Counted from the stretch's first letter, positions 17,077 through 26,117 are shown. The stretch: DNA of 26,117 bases from Reclinomonas americana ATCC 50394 (GCA_048213135.1 PS015411.1:3684-29800); one strand, 5' to 3'. The notes: generated from the letters alone by a model not told the origin. Numbers and translations: made by a program.

Positions 17077-19583
17077 GCTTCCTTGGCCTGGACGACGACC
17101 GCAACGGCTCCTTCCTCCCCGGCCCCTCCTTCGCCCCGGTCCGCGTCCGCGAGGCCCTCCGCTACCCCTCCGCCAACTCCTACACCGAACTCGGCTACAA
17201 CCTCTTCCCGCCCGCCTCCACCGGCCGCCAGCCCCTCATTCGCGATTTCGGCGACCTGCAGTGCGCCGACATGGCCGACATTGCGCAGGTGCACGTGGCG
17301 ATCCACAAGGCGCTCGACGGCATCCTCCGCGCCGGCCTCATGCCGACGCTGATTGGCGGCGACCACTCGCTGACGTACCCCGTGCTCAAGTCGCTGGCGG
17401 AGCTCGAGTCGGCGGTGACGCGCAGCGCGTACGTGTTGCACTTTGATGCGCACGGCGATATCTATCACAACTTTCTCGGCAACCCCTTCTCGCATGCGTC
17501 GCCGTTTGCGCGCATTTGCGAGAACAAGTTGGTGGCGGGGGTGGTGCAGATTGGCGTGCGCACGCTGACCGAGGATCAGCGGGAGCAGCAGCACAAGTTT
17601 GGCGTGCATTGTGTGGAGGGGAAGGATGTGCCGGTGGATTGCAAGACCATGAGGGAGTATTACGCCAAGGTTTGTGAGGGAAAGAGAGGAGAAGGGAGGA
17701 GAAGGGGAAGGGGTGGAAGGTGAAGGGCGAGGGAACGAGAGTGAGGGAAAGAGGGAGTTAGGTTGTTGTATCTGTTTTTTTATTGTCTCGTTCATTGAGA
17801 CTGAATCTGTGAGACAAGAAACTGATGAGATGCAGAACAATGGAAGAAGGTGTGAGTCGTGGATGAAGAGAGACCAGAATTCAGCACTACAGCAGACACT
17901 CGCAGTTGTGAAGCAGACGGAGCGAGATGAGCGCAAGTTGAGAGATAGGCGACCCATTGACTGGGAGTGAGGAAGACGAGAGACGATGTGATAAGCGTTA
18001 ATTTCTCTCGGTCTCTTGCTTTGTGGTTGTCTCTTACTTTCTTCTCTTTTTCAGATACTGTCTCCTGTCTCTAGTAGCCTCTTGTCTTGCAATGCCCCGT
18101 CATTCTCAGTCATCTCTCTTTCTCTCTCTCACTGTCTTCTGTCAATCTTGCTGTCGCCTGTCTCGCAGCTTCTCTCTGTCTCTTCCTTTCTTCTCTTTTT
18201 CAGATACAGTCTCCTGTCTCTTGGAGCCTCGTGTCTTGCAATGTCCCGTCATTCTCAGTCAACTGTCTCTCTCTCTCTCTCGCACACACTGTCTTCTGTC
18301 AATCTTGCTGTCGCTTGTCTCGCGCGTTCTCTTTCTTTTTGCCTGTTGCGGTGCATTTCACAAGAGCGAAACACTATCTGTGTCGCATCCTTGCTTTGTT
18401 GAAATCGTCGTCTCAGACTTGGGTCTCCGTCTCTCGCAGTGTTCTGTCTTTGTCTCATTCGCCTGCAGTCTCGTGTTATGAGTATGAAACGACGAAGCAC
18501 GGATAATGCAAGAATCACGTCAACTCTTACCTGGACTATTGAGTTGCTTACTTTAAAGCAAGAAGAGAAGGATTGTCGTTTTGTGCCGATCTTGCCTCTC
18601 TTGATCCGTCACCCTCCCCGTCTCTTGTCTCTTCAGCAACAGTGAAGCACAGTTGAGACTACCTTGTAAAAGAGGCGATTCAGTCTGCTGAGTTCTTCTT
18701 CTCTCTCGCTCTCCTTTTAGTGTCTCTTCTCTCTTCTCCTCTCTTTGTCTCTCTGTCGCTTATCTCTCGGCCTCTTGTCTTGTGAGCGTGCGAGGGCAAA
18801 GCACAGTTGAGAACGATTGACCCTTTTTGAAGGCTGTGTCTCATTGGTGGAGCCTCTTGACAGCAAGAGAGAAGGAAACTTCTTCGAAGTCTCTTGTCTC
18901 TCTTGCATGCTCAGTCCTCTGATTCTCTCGGCCAATCATCTCTTGTTCTCTCAGTCTCTTTCCTCATAAGCAAGAGAGCAACTCGCTTCACAGCCATTTG
19001 AGTGCACACCAAGTTTGATGATTGCGCCTTGAACAGAAGAGTTGTTGACGAACTGCAGTCACTTGCCTCTTCTGTGTCTTCGCTCTCTCAGTTCTTGTCT
19101 CATTTCTCTCTTTCTCTCATTTCTCCTGTGCATTTCATCCTTTCCCTCACGTCCCCCATTCCCTCACGTCGCCCTGTCCCTCACGCCCCCTTTCCCTTCT
19201 CATCCCCCTTCCTTCCCCATTCCAGGTTCTTCCCGCGAACGCCCCCGTCTACGTCAGCGTGGACCTCGACGTCCTCGACCCGGCCTTCGCCCCCGGCGTC
19301 TCCCACCACGAGCCCGGCGGCATGTCCTCGCGCCAGCTGCTCGACGCCATTCACGCCATTCCCGACACTAACAAGCTGATTGGCTTTGATGTTGCGTTCG
19401 AAGGATAAGTTCTTTGATCTTCATCTGCTGCTTATCTCTCTGTGCGTTCAGGTGATGGAGTACAATCCCCTCCGCGACCTCAACGGCAACATGACGGCCA
19501 TGGTCGCCGCGCGTATCTACCGCGAGTTGTGCAGTGTGGCGCTGCGCCAGCGCGGCGTTGTGCCGTGGACTGGACAGAGTTGA
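17077..19583 (+). CDS. Plant-type arginase (ureohydrolase), 5' exon unresolved
   Basis: Hydrolyses L-arginine to ornithine and urea (plant-type members may also accept agmatine) with a dinuclear Mn centre. Exons: 17077-17669, 19226-19390, 19452-19583. Metal ligands are all visible: GGDHS (17355-17369), DAHGD (17445-17459) and the two Asp of VDLDVLDP (19262-19270). Plant arginase signatures include SFLPGPSFAPVRVREAL, SHASPFARI, PAFAPGVSHHEPGGMS and a C-terminal NGNMTAMVAARIYREL. These resemble plant mitochondrial arginases more than animal arginases. The visible part is 296 residues; about 30-50 N-terminal residues, including any targeting peptide, are missing. Junctions at 17669/19226 and 19390/19452 are phase 0. 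Intron 17670-19225 is 1,556 nt and repeat-bearing. The gene converges on the minus-strand gene at 20443. Confidence 0.85.
18041..18338 (+). repeat. 149-bp direct repeat, 2 units, in arginase intron
   Basis: CTTCTCTTTTTCAGATAC recurs at 18041 and 18190, followed by the same GTCTTGCAATG, CCGTCATTCTCAGTCA and CTGTCTTCTGTCAATCTTGC segments. Each unit carries a strong acceptor-like TTTTTCAG, so it could act as a decoy splice site within the 1.56-kb intron. Open frames here are not protein-like. Confidence 0.8.
18340..19225 (+). other. Remainder of the long arginase intron
   Basis: Mixed then increasingly CT-rich sequence with repeated TCTCTTGTCTC words, ending in a pyrimidine tract and CCATTCCAG. 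The homologous plant protein has no extra segment at this junction, so no exon is expected and none was found. Confidence 0.6.
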
Positions 19584-19729
19584 GAGAAAGGGGGGCGCCT
19601 GTCGGCCGTGGTGGTGGCGGCAGAGAAAAATGAATCTCCTTGAATGTCTTGTACGAGAAAGGACGGGCTTAGCGACAAAAGAGGAACCTCTGTCGGTTCT
19701 GAATAGCATAGCAAAGGGAAATGAAGGAA

Positions 19730-20225
19730 AAATGATCTTCCCTTCGTCTTCTCTCACTTGTTGAGAATAGAGAAGAGAACTATGATTCGGAGAGGGAGGA
19801 AGAACGAATATCAGTCTCATCTTCGCTCCAGGACACAGAGAAGGCCAGAGAAGAGGACGAAGGATTCCCCTCCACCTTTCTCATCTTCTCTCTCTCTCAT
19901 TTCACGGGAAAAGAGAGGAAACGCAAGTGAGGAATGTGATGAGGGGCCCTTCATCCTCTCGTCCTTCTCATCTTCTCTCTCTCACTTCACGGGAATAGAG
20001 AAGAGGTATAGATGGATCTCCCTTTCATCTGTCTCATCTCCTCCCTCTCTCTCTCTCTCTATCACTTCCCGAGAATAGAGAAGACTAACAGGATGCGAAC
20101 GAAGAAAAGAGAAGTCGAAAAAAGATTTCCCCTTCACCTTTCTCATCTTCTCTCTCTCATAGAGAAAAGAGGAAAGAGAGCAGAGGAAAATGGATCTTCC
20201 CCCTTCATCCTTCTCATCATTTCTC
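19730..20225. repeat. Tandem foldback-type repeats between convergent genes
   Basis: Six imperfect units of 60-110 bp. Most carry TTCTCATCTTCTCTCTCTCA followed by TTCACGGGAATAGAGAAGAGG, so TCTTCTCT and AGAGAAGA can pair as a hairpin. Units are near 19730, 19860, 19945, 20015, 20122 and 20190. It fills most of the 859-bp spacer between the arginase stop and the stop of the minus-strand gene; it may affect 3'-end formation, which is inference. Confidence 0.65.
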
Positions 20226-20442
20226 TCACTTCATTGTACTACTCCCTCGTCCTCTCGCTGTCTCTCTCTTTCTCATATCTCTATTCTCTCTTCTTCTCTT
20301 CTCTCTTTTCTCAAAACTTCCCTTTCCCTCCCTCTCCCTCCTCCTCCCCCTTCCCCTTCCTCCCCCTTCCCCTTTGCCTTCTCCCAAATTCCAATTCACT
20401 TCCTCTCCTTCCCCCTTCTTCCCCCTCCTTCCCCCTCCTTCG

Positions 20443-20793
20443 TCACTCTGGTGGCATCCACTCCACCGCCGACGAATTCCACATGGTGACCGCCAGGTAC
20501 ACCGCACCACTCCACGTGGGCGGGATCGGCAGCGTCACATGCACCGTGTCGTTGCGCGAGAATGTCGCCTCACGCTTCTCGCGCGACACCTCCACCCGCA
20601 CCTCGATAATCTCCTGCTCCGTGTACACCATGCCGCGCGAGCTGTGTGCGCGGGACAGGCTGCGTGGTGTCAAAAAAGAGGTGAGAGCAAGAAAAAAAGA
20701 GGGAGAATATGAGAGACAAAGAGAGAGAGAGAGAATGAAAGGGATAGAAGGGGGCAGCAGAGAATGAGATCAAGATGCATTTGTCTTGTGAGG

Positions 20794-20847
<54 letters not shown>

Positions 20848-22739
20848 GACGTACGTAGGACGACGGCGACGACGACGACGAACGACGACGACGACGTACG
20901 TACGTACGTTCGTTAGGTAGGAGGAAGGGAAGAAGAGGAAGACGGAAGGAAGGAANNNNNNNNNNNNNNNNNNNNCACTACCCTCCGTGGTGCGTCGTCG
21001 AGTGTCAGAGAGAGAGAGAGAGAGAGAGAGAGACGCACTTGGACGAAGTGCCGGCACTGAAACAGGCGACATGCACGTGTCTTGTGAGGGGAGAGAAAGA
21101 GAGAGAGAAGGGAAAGAATCGAAACGGGGCAGCAGGGAATGGGATCAAGAGGCATGTATCTTGTGAGGGAGGAGAGAGAGAGACGCACTTGGACGAGGTG
21201 CCGGCACTGAAACAGGCCACGGAATCAGGCGTAATCAGACTGCTGTAGTTGTCCAGGTCCTCCGTGCGTGCCACACCCCAGCCCATACTCGAGTTGCAGC
21301 CGGGCACCTTGCGCAGCCGCCACGACATTTCGCCACCACTGCGTCGACTTCAGGGTGAGGGAAAGAGATGAAATGAACAGCTGTCAAAGTAGACGCACAC
21401 TTCCAAGTCAACGCTCTCGGTCGACGAAAACAAAATTGGCCCGTTGATGGGCAGCCGCAGTATCCGCGTGGAGGCATCCCACGTGCCTCGTCTGGCAATC
21501 ACTTGCTCAACGTTGAAAGTGGCCGCGATGAAACGCGCTGGCGGCGAAAAGGGAACAATGAGAGATCCATTGCGCCAACCAACTCCCGGAACATTACCCA
21601 CCTCGCGTTGCCTCCTCCAACATTCGCTGCACGGTCTCGATGCCACCGGTCACCACCGGACCGTACTCTATTCTCGGCAGCTGCTGGACTTCGGCCTGCA
21701 ACGCCGCGAGCCATGTCATGGTGTCGGCGTTGCGCGTCATCTCCACGTGCGACAGGAGCAGTTTGGCGGCGTACTCGGCCGTCGGCGACCTGTCCTCCAG
21801 CAGGCGGAGGAGGAGTGGTCGGAGGGCGACTTTGACGTTTTCGTGGGAGGAGGTAAAGTCGCAGCTGGCCGCGCGGGTGGCGTCGGAGCGGTTGGAGAGC
21901 ATGACGAGGGCGGTGTGGAGGAGGGAGAGGAGGGTGTCGTCGTCGCCATCTGGAAAAGCGGAAGGGGAGGAAAGGGGATTGAGGAAAAGGGGTTGAGGGA
22001 AGGTGGCAGATGGGGAGGAAGAAAGACACAATGTGATTAAAAGAACAGAGTTGAGGCTGATTGAAATGCTAGGAGTGATACAGACCGAAAGGAAACAGAC
22101 AACCACATTGTTGCAAGAATTGGTTTCAGAGAGAAACAATGCAGGCAGAATGGACACCGAGAAAACAGAGATTCGACGTGCATTGTTGACACACCTGATG
22201 GTTTGTGGGATAGAATTCGTCGCATCACTGTCACCATGCCGCCGGCCTCGCAAAACGTTGAGGTGGCCCAGGAAACACCTGTGGATTGAGTGAGCAAGTG
22301 ACGAAGCGGCTGACTTTTGAGCTTGCGACCAACCGCCACACAACACCGACGCCAGAGTCGCCGCCAGACGCACACATGATCCTCGCCCGTCGTCGATCAT
22401 GACCACAAGATCGGCAAAGACACGAGGCTCGCAACATACGACTGCTTGTCTTTCCCGTGAGGCTGTGGGGAAAAGGAGGAGTGAGAGAGATAGAGTAAAG
22501 GAGAAAGTGGAGAAAACAATGGAAAGGGGAGGAGAACGAGCATGGATAGTAGGAGAGGTTGGACAGAGAGCGAAGACGGTTACAGCCATCGACGAGAAGA
22601 GTGAGAATGGAAATAAATAATGGCAAAGAACGAAGAAAGCAAACCAGCCAGATGGAAATGACTGAAACAGAGACTACAAGTTTGCCAAGTGCGACGGCGA
22701 AAGCTTGTTGCTTGCCAAGGCAAAAGGATTTTTCTGATT

Positions 22740-22772
<33 letters not shown>

Positions 22773-24253
22773 GAGCGAGAGAGAGAGAGAGAGAGACGAG
22801 ACGAGAGAGAGAGAGAGAGAGAGACGACAACGAGCGAGACGTAGTAACGAGTAAGGAAAGAGACGGAGGACGACCGAACCGAGAGAGATGAGTGAGAGGA
22901 GTCAATCGACGACAACGTACGGTACGAACGAANNNNNNNNNNNNNNNNNNNNGACGAGAGAGAGAGAGAGAGACGACGAGAGAGAGAGAGAGAGAGAGAG
23001 AAGCCAACAAGCAGCGTGTAAACGATGGGAAAAGATCGAGGATGCAACCCGAGAGAGAATGAGTGAGGAGCTGTCATCACGCACAACGTGACACGGAAAG
23101 TGTTCGAAAACAACACGAGGGCCCAATCCGAGAGAGAATGAGTGAGGAGCTGTCATCACGCACGACGTGACACGGGAAAGTACACGAAAACAACACGAGG
23201 GCACAATCCGAGAGAGAATGAGTGAGGAGCTGGCAACACGCACAACGTGACACGGGAATACGGACGAAAACGACAAGAGAGCAGATGCCGAGAGAGAATG
23301 AGTGAGGAGCTGGCATCACGCACAAACGTGACACGGGAAATTTACGGAAACAGCACGAGGGCACAATCAGAGAGAGAATGAGTGAGGAGCTGTCATCACG
23401 CACAAGGTGACACGGGAATATGGACGGAAACAGCAGGAGGGCACAATCCGAGAGAGAATGAGTGAGGAGCTGCATCACGCACAAGGTGACACGGGACAAC
23501 ATCCGGAAACAACACGAAGGCAAAGGGCGGAGAGAGAATGAGAGAGGAGCTGGCATCACGCACAAAGTGACATGGGAATATGGACGGAAACAACAAGAGA
23601 GCAAAAAGCCGAGAAGACTCCGCGACGGTGTCCGCGTGACAGTGACAGAAGGACGGGAGAGTAAGAGAGTGTGTGCGAGAGAGATCACAAGCTGCTTGTA
23701 AATGATGCAGAGGCGGGAATGATTGCGTATGTCCAAGCAAGAGGAAGAGTGGGTGAGCAAACGTGAAGACGACTGGCAAGAGGCCGAGAACCACATGACA
23801 ACAAGACAATGCAAAGAAGACAACTCCGCAGTTCTCCTGCAGATGACGCAACAATGCGTGTAGACCAACAACAACGCCGCAGCCGCCTCGCGCGTGCGCT
23901 TATCCCTCAAAAAGCGTGCGAGCAGCGGAACAAACGAGTCGCACGGGAGTCGAGTCACCGCCGACAGAACCTCGTCGCGATCTGAGAATGAAACGTGCGG
24001 AAAAACAAAGAAGAGTGAGAGTGAGTGAGGAAAGGAGGAAGGGAGGAAGTGTGAGGAAGGATGACAGCTTGTAGTGAGCAAAAGAGTGAGGGAGAAGGAG
24101 AGATTGAGAAGGGCAAGTGATTGATTGCAGGAAGAGGCGATTGTGTGAATGAGTGAGTGAGGAAGCGAGGGAGAAGGAATGAGGAAAACAGTGAGGGAAG
24201 GAGGAATAAGGGAGGAAGAGAGTCATGACAGGTAAGAGTGAGCAATGAATGAG

Positions 24254-24286
<33 letters not shown>

Positions 24287-24698
24287 TGAGTGAGCAGAGT
24301 GAGAAAGTGTGAGTGTGAGCGTGTGTGAGTGAGAGAGTGAGAGTCGAGAGTGAGCGTGTTAGTGTGTGTGCGTGTGAGAGAGAGAGAGTGAAGTGAGTGA
24401 GTGAGTGAGTGAGTGAGAGAGAGAGAGAGAGACAACGAGAGACTTAAGTGTCACCTAAGGCGCACAATGTGACGACATAGGCGACACCTAATGAATGACT
24501 GAGTGAGTGTGTGAGACAGACCTTGCATGGCATCACTTAGTGTCTCCAGTGCACTGACGCGTTCTTCGACACTCACGCGACTTGCATCACTCAGGTACTC
24601 GTCTGCCAGACGATTGACAAGCTGTGTGTGTGACAGAGAGTGTGAGTGAGACTTGTCTTTCTTTTCTCTCTGATCTCTTACGTGACCTCTTCCACGCG
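20443..24698 (-). CDS. ARM/HEAT-like helical protein with SPRY-like C-terminus, 5' partial
   Basis: Function not recognised. Exons on the minus strand: a 17-nt remnant 24698-24682 at the gap, then 24621-24522, 23981-23853, 22462-22235, 21949-21602, 21537-21399, 21347-21189, 20659-20443. Phases close at every junction from 24621 on, giving about 439 residues. The N-terminal half is alpha-helical repeats (RVSALETLSDAM, FVPLLARFLRDKRTREAAAALLL, ADLVVMIDDG with CVRLAATLASVL, LLSLLHTALVMLSN, RPLLLRLLEDRS), consistent with ARM/HEAT folding and a scaffold role. The last three exons are beta-rich: ILRLPINGPILFSS, MSWRLRKVPGC, MGWGVARTEDLDNY, then FSRNDTVHVTLP and VYLAVTMWNSSAVEW, reminiscent of a SPRY/B30.2 sandwich. 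The intron 22463-23852 is 1.39 kb and carries a minisatellite and gap. The start codon lies in or beyond the 341-N gap. Confidence 0.62.
20797..20846. repeat. (GA)n microsatellite in last intron of the SPRY-like gene
   Basis: About 25 GA units inside intron 20660-21188. It is followed by CGACGTACGTACG-type sequence to 20940 and then a gap. Confidence 0.9.
20847..20955. other. Probable low-quality sequence before gap
   Basis: GACGACGACGA and TACGTACGTACG strings directly after a GA tract and before 20 N. It has the same texture as 10922-11022; likely base-calling noise. Confidence 0.5.
20956..20975. other. Assembly gap (20 N)
   Basis: Placeholder N run inside the last intron of the minus-strand gene. 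Confidence 0.95.
21032..21233 (-). repeat. 150-bp duplication carrying an exon end and its splice donor
   Basis: GACGCACTTGGACGA(A/G)GTGCC followed by GGCACTGAAACAGGC occurs at 21032 and 21182, spacing 150 bp. Between copies, the GA run and the AAAGAATC/GGGGCAGCAGGGAATG segment also match part of 20750-20800, suggesting a third, partial unit. The copy at 21182 contains the 3' end of exon 21347-21189 and its GTGCGT donor; the copy at 21032 repeats the same exon end within the intron. Confidence 0.8.
22739..22830. repeat. (GA)n tract with ACGA interruptions
   Basis: GA runs broken by CGAGC and GACGAGAC, inside intron 22463-23852. It grades into CGACGACAACGTACGGTACG sequence and the gap at 22933. 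Confidence 0.88.
22933..22952. other. Assembly gap (20 N)
   Basis: Placeholder N run within the 1.39-kb intron, flanked by GA tracts on both sides. Confidence 0.95.
23051..23610 (-). repeat. 80-bp intronic minisatellite, 7 units
   Basis: GAGAGAGAATGAGTGAGGAGCTG recurs at 23051, 23130, 23210, 23290, 23370, 23450 and 23530, with period 79-80. Units share CATCACGCACAA(A/C/G)GTGACACGGGAA and a variable GGACGGAAACA segment. On the sense strand of the host gene each unit has TTGTGCGTGATG, a near match to the GTGCGT donors used in this window, and a CT-rich stretch. Confidence 0.92.
24250..24445. repeat. GT, GAGT and GA simple repeats
   Basis: A (GT)n run at about 24257-24283, then GAGTGAGTGA and GAGAGA runs, all inside intron 23982-24521 of the minus-strand gene. 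Confidence 0.85.
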
Positions 24699-25039
24699 NN
24701 NNNNNNNNNNNNNNNNNNNNNNNNNNNNNNNNNNNNNNNNNNNNNNNNNNNNNNNNNNNNNNNNNNNNNNNNNNNNNNNNNNNNNNNNNNNNNNNNNNNN
24801 NNNNNNNNNNNNNNNNNNNNNNNNNNNNNNNNNNNNNNNNNNNNNNNNNNNNNNNNNNNNNNNNNNNNNNNNNNNNNNNNNNNNNNNNNNNNNNNNNNNN
24901 NNNNNNNNNNNNNNNNNNNNNNNNNNNNNNNNNNNNNNNNNNNNNNNNNNNNNNNNNNNNNNNNNNNNNNNNNNNNNNNNNNNNNNNNNNNNNNNNNNNN
25001 NNNNNNNNNNNNNNNNNNNNNNNNNNNNNNNNNNNNNNN
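24699..25039. other. Assembly gap (341 N)
   Basis: It separates the 5' part of the minus-strand ARM/SPRY-like gene from the plus-strand C-terminal fragment beginning at 25040. The start codons of both genes, and any shared promoter, must lie in or beyond it. Confidence 0.95.
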
Positions 25040-25489
25040 TCACTACCCCGCGACGACAGCAGCAGCGGCCTCTTCAAGAGCGACGACGGCGAACCCCTCG
25101 TCTCCGCCATTGGCGCCGCCGCCACCGCCGCCGCCGCCATGTCCGCCTCGACTTCCTTCAAGAACGGCCCGCCGCCGCCGCTGCCACCGCCACCGACCAA
25201 GCCAGTGATGGGAGGGTACACGCCGGCGCCGTCGGCCGCCGAGCGCGCGTGGGATTTGGCGCATCACGACGGGGGCAGTGAGGCGCTGCCGCCACCCAAG
25301 CGCACCGTGGAGGAGAGCTGGGAGTTGGTCGACGTGCCGGGGGCCGACCACCGCAGCACGACGATGCGTGCCACGCGTGCGACCGCCGCGAGGACGACGG
25401 CGACCACTCACTCCACGTCGTCGTCGGCAGCCTCGGCAGCAGCTGGGGCGTCGACGTTACGCACGCGGTATACTGCTGGGAGCAAGTGA
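25040..25489 (+). CDS. C-terminal fragment of an unknown Pro/Ala/Thr-rich protein
   Basis: Open from the gap edge to TGA at 25487-25489 (149 residues). Third positions are strongly C/G on this strand in this frame, which favours it over overlapping minus-strand frames. It starts SLPRDDSSSGLFKSDDGEP, has an Ala run, proline runs (PPPPLPPPP), then AWDLAHHDGG and EESWELVDVPG, and ends in a Thr/Ala/Ser-rich tail. It looks intrinsically disordered. WELV preceded by acidic residues resembles an Atg8/LC3-interacting motif. ATG at 25139 is in frame but upstream residues look coding, so the start is probably in the gap. Product not recognised. Confidence 0.45.
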   Translation, partial: SLPRDDSSSGLFKSDDGEPLVSAIGAAATAAAAMSASTSFKNGPPPPLPPPPTKPVMGGYTPAPSAAERAWDLAHHDGGSEALPPPKRTVEESWELVDVPGADHRSTTMRATRATAARTTATTHSTSSSAASAAAGASTLRTRYTAGSK

Positions 25490-26117
25490 GCGGTGGCGGT
25501 GGAGGGAGGAGAAGGGATGAGCGGCTGGTTTGTTGAATGAACTGACTCAGTCTCTCCATTGTGGATTACGTATGGCTTGCTCGATGTGTGGGCTGCTTGT
25601 TGAATGGCGAGTTGTCTCGTGAAGTGTGGAGAATGTGATGGCTTTGGATGGCTGTTGACACAGCATTCAGAGTTGTTTGATGTTGCACTTGTGGCAATCT
25701 GCTGACAGGTGGATCGTTTGCTCGGACTGTGCCTCTCGATTATGGAATTGCAAGTTGGTTGTCTCAACTGTGGAGCGACACGGTCTTCCGGCGGGTTGTC
25801 TCGTGAGGAATGTGTCTGCATTGTGCATTATTTTGGCTCTCTGATGTAGGTCAGCGGCTAACTGCTGTGGAGTGTGTTACTTTGGCTTTCTGCCGAGTAG
25901 CACGAAGGAATTCGACTTCGAACAGAATTGCAAGTTGTCTCGCGAACTTCGTGCCTCGTAATGTCTATTGCTACTTCTATGTGATACATGGCGATGACAC
26001 GCTTTCCAGCATACTCCTTCTCCGGTCTTTGCTTGCAAAACGCCCTTCATAATACATGCAACTTCGTGTTGTCCTCTCGCCGAAAATAGTCACTCCGAGT
26101 TTTGTTGCATGTCGACG
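25490..26117. other. 3' flank, no gene seen
   Basis: Moderate-GC sequence with short, compositionally ordinary frames. The words AGTTGTCTCGTGAAG, GGTTGTCTCGTGAGG and AGTTGTCTCGCGAAC recur at about 25610, 25795 and 25932, hinting at a weak dispersed repeat. Likely 3' UTR and intergenic DNA. Confidence 0.4.

Noticed and set aside
18016-18506. Overlapping frames rich in Ser, Leu and Cys in the arginase intron
   Set aside because: All three frames are open because of CT repeats; the arginase needs no extra exon here.
23051-23610. CRISPR-like array
   Set aside because: The 80-bp units are near-identical along their length without distinct spacers, and the context is a eukaryotic intron.
22466-23850. 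Several minus-strand frames with LSLSLS and SLILSR repeats
   Set aside because: They are GA tracts and the 80-bp minisatellite read as CT codons inside an intron; no protein features.
25043-25411. Minus-strand Arg/Gly-rich frame opposite the C-terminal fragment
   Set aside because: Third-position C/G bias and sensible composition favour the plus strand; the minus frame is a GC-rich shadow.
1-26117. Viral, transposon or toxin genes, tRNA and rRNA
   Set aside because: No integrase, reverse transcriptase, capsid, terminal repeats, toxin signature, cloverleaf or rRNA motif was recognised on either strand.

Overview
The window comes from an intron-dense microbial eukaryote (a protist or alga; I cannot name the lineage). 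Genes are split by short GT-AG introns, mostly 50-100 nt, plus a few long repeat-filled ones. Favoured donors include GTGCGT, GTCTGT and GTTGCG. Introns are pyrimidine-rich on the sense strand, and exon third positions are G/C-rich. A TEDC1-like protein (delta/epsilon-tubulin partner) suggests triplet centrioles and therefore flagella. Plant U-box-type kinase domains and a plant-type arginase point to plant-like gene content but do not prove plant affinity. The sequence is a draft assembly: six N gaps, nearly all next to (GA)n tracts or repeats.

0.5-12 kb (+): three tandem paralogues share an unusual 5' structure. The start codon lies 5 coding nt before an intron, an ankyrin-repeat exon follows, then a 14-nt microexon, then a coiled-coil exon. 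Copies 1 and 2 (576-3579, 3987-7240) continue into an intact RLK/Pelle-like kinase. Copy 3 (7564-11973) has a different 3' half: more coiled coil, a predicted DZIP3-type HEPN domain with an RxxxxH motif, and a kinase domain that has lost key catalytic residues. ANK plus HEPN plus pseudokinase recalls the parts list of RNase L in a different order. This is the main discovery candidate.

12.6-15.2 kb (-): a three-exon TEDC1-like gene whose first codons and upstream DNA are duplicated as a four-unit 99-bp tandem array. 15.5-16.8 kb is degenerate repeats and simple sequence.

17.1-19.6 kb (+): a plant-type arginase with all metal-binding motifs; its first exon is unresolved and one intron is 1.56 kb. 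19.6-20.4 kb is the gap between convergent genes, filled by a foldback-prone repeat array.

20.4-24.7 kb (-): an alpha-helical ARM/HEAT-like protein with a beta-rich, SPRY-like C-terminus. I reconstructed seven exons plus a 17-nt remnant of an upstream exon beside the gap. Its introns carry an 80-bp minisatellite, GA tracts and a 150-bp duplication of an exon end. After a 341-N gap, 25.04-25.49 kb (+) is the C-terminal end of an unknown Pro/Ala-rich protein, followed by DNA with no recognisable gene.

All splice models come from reading frame, phase closure and paralogue comparison; no transcript evidence was available.
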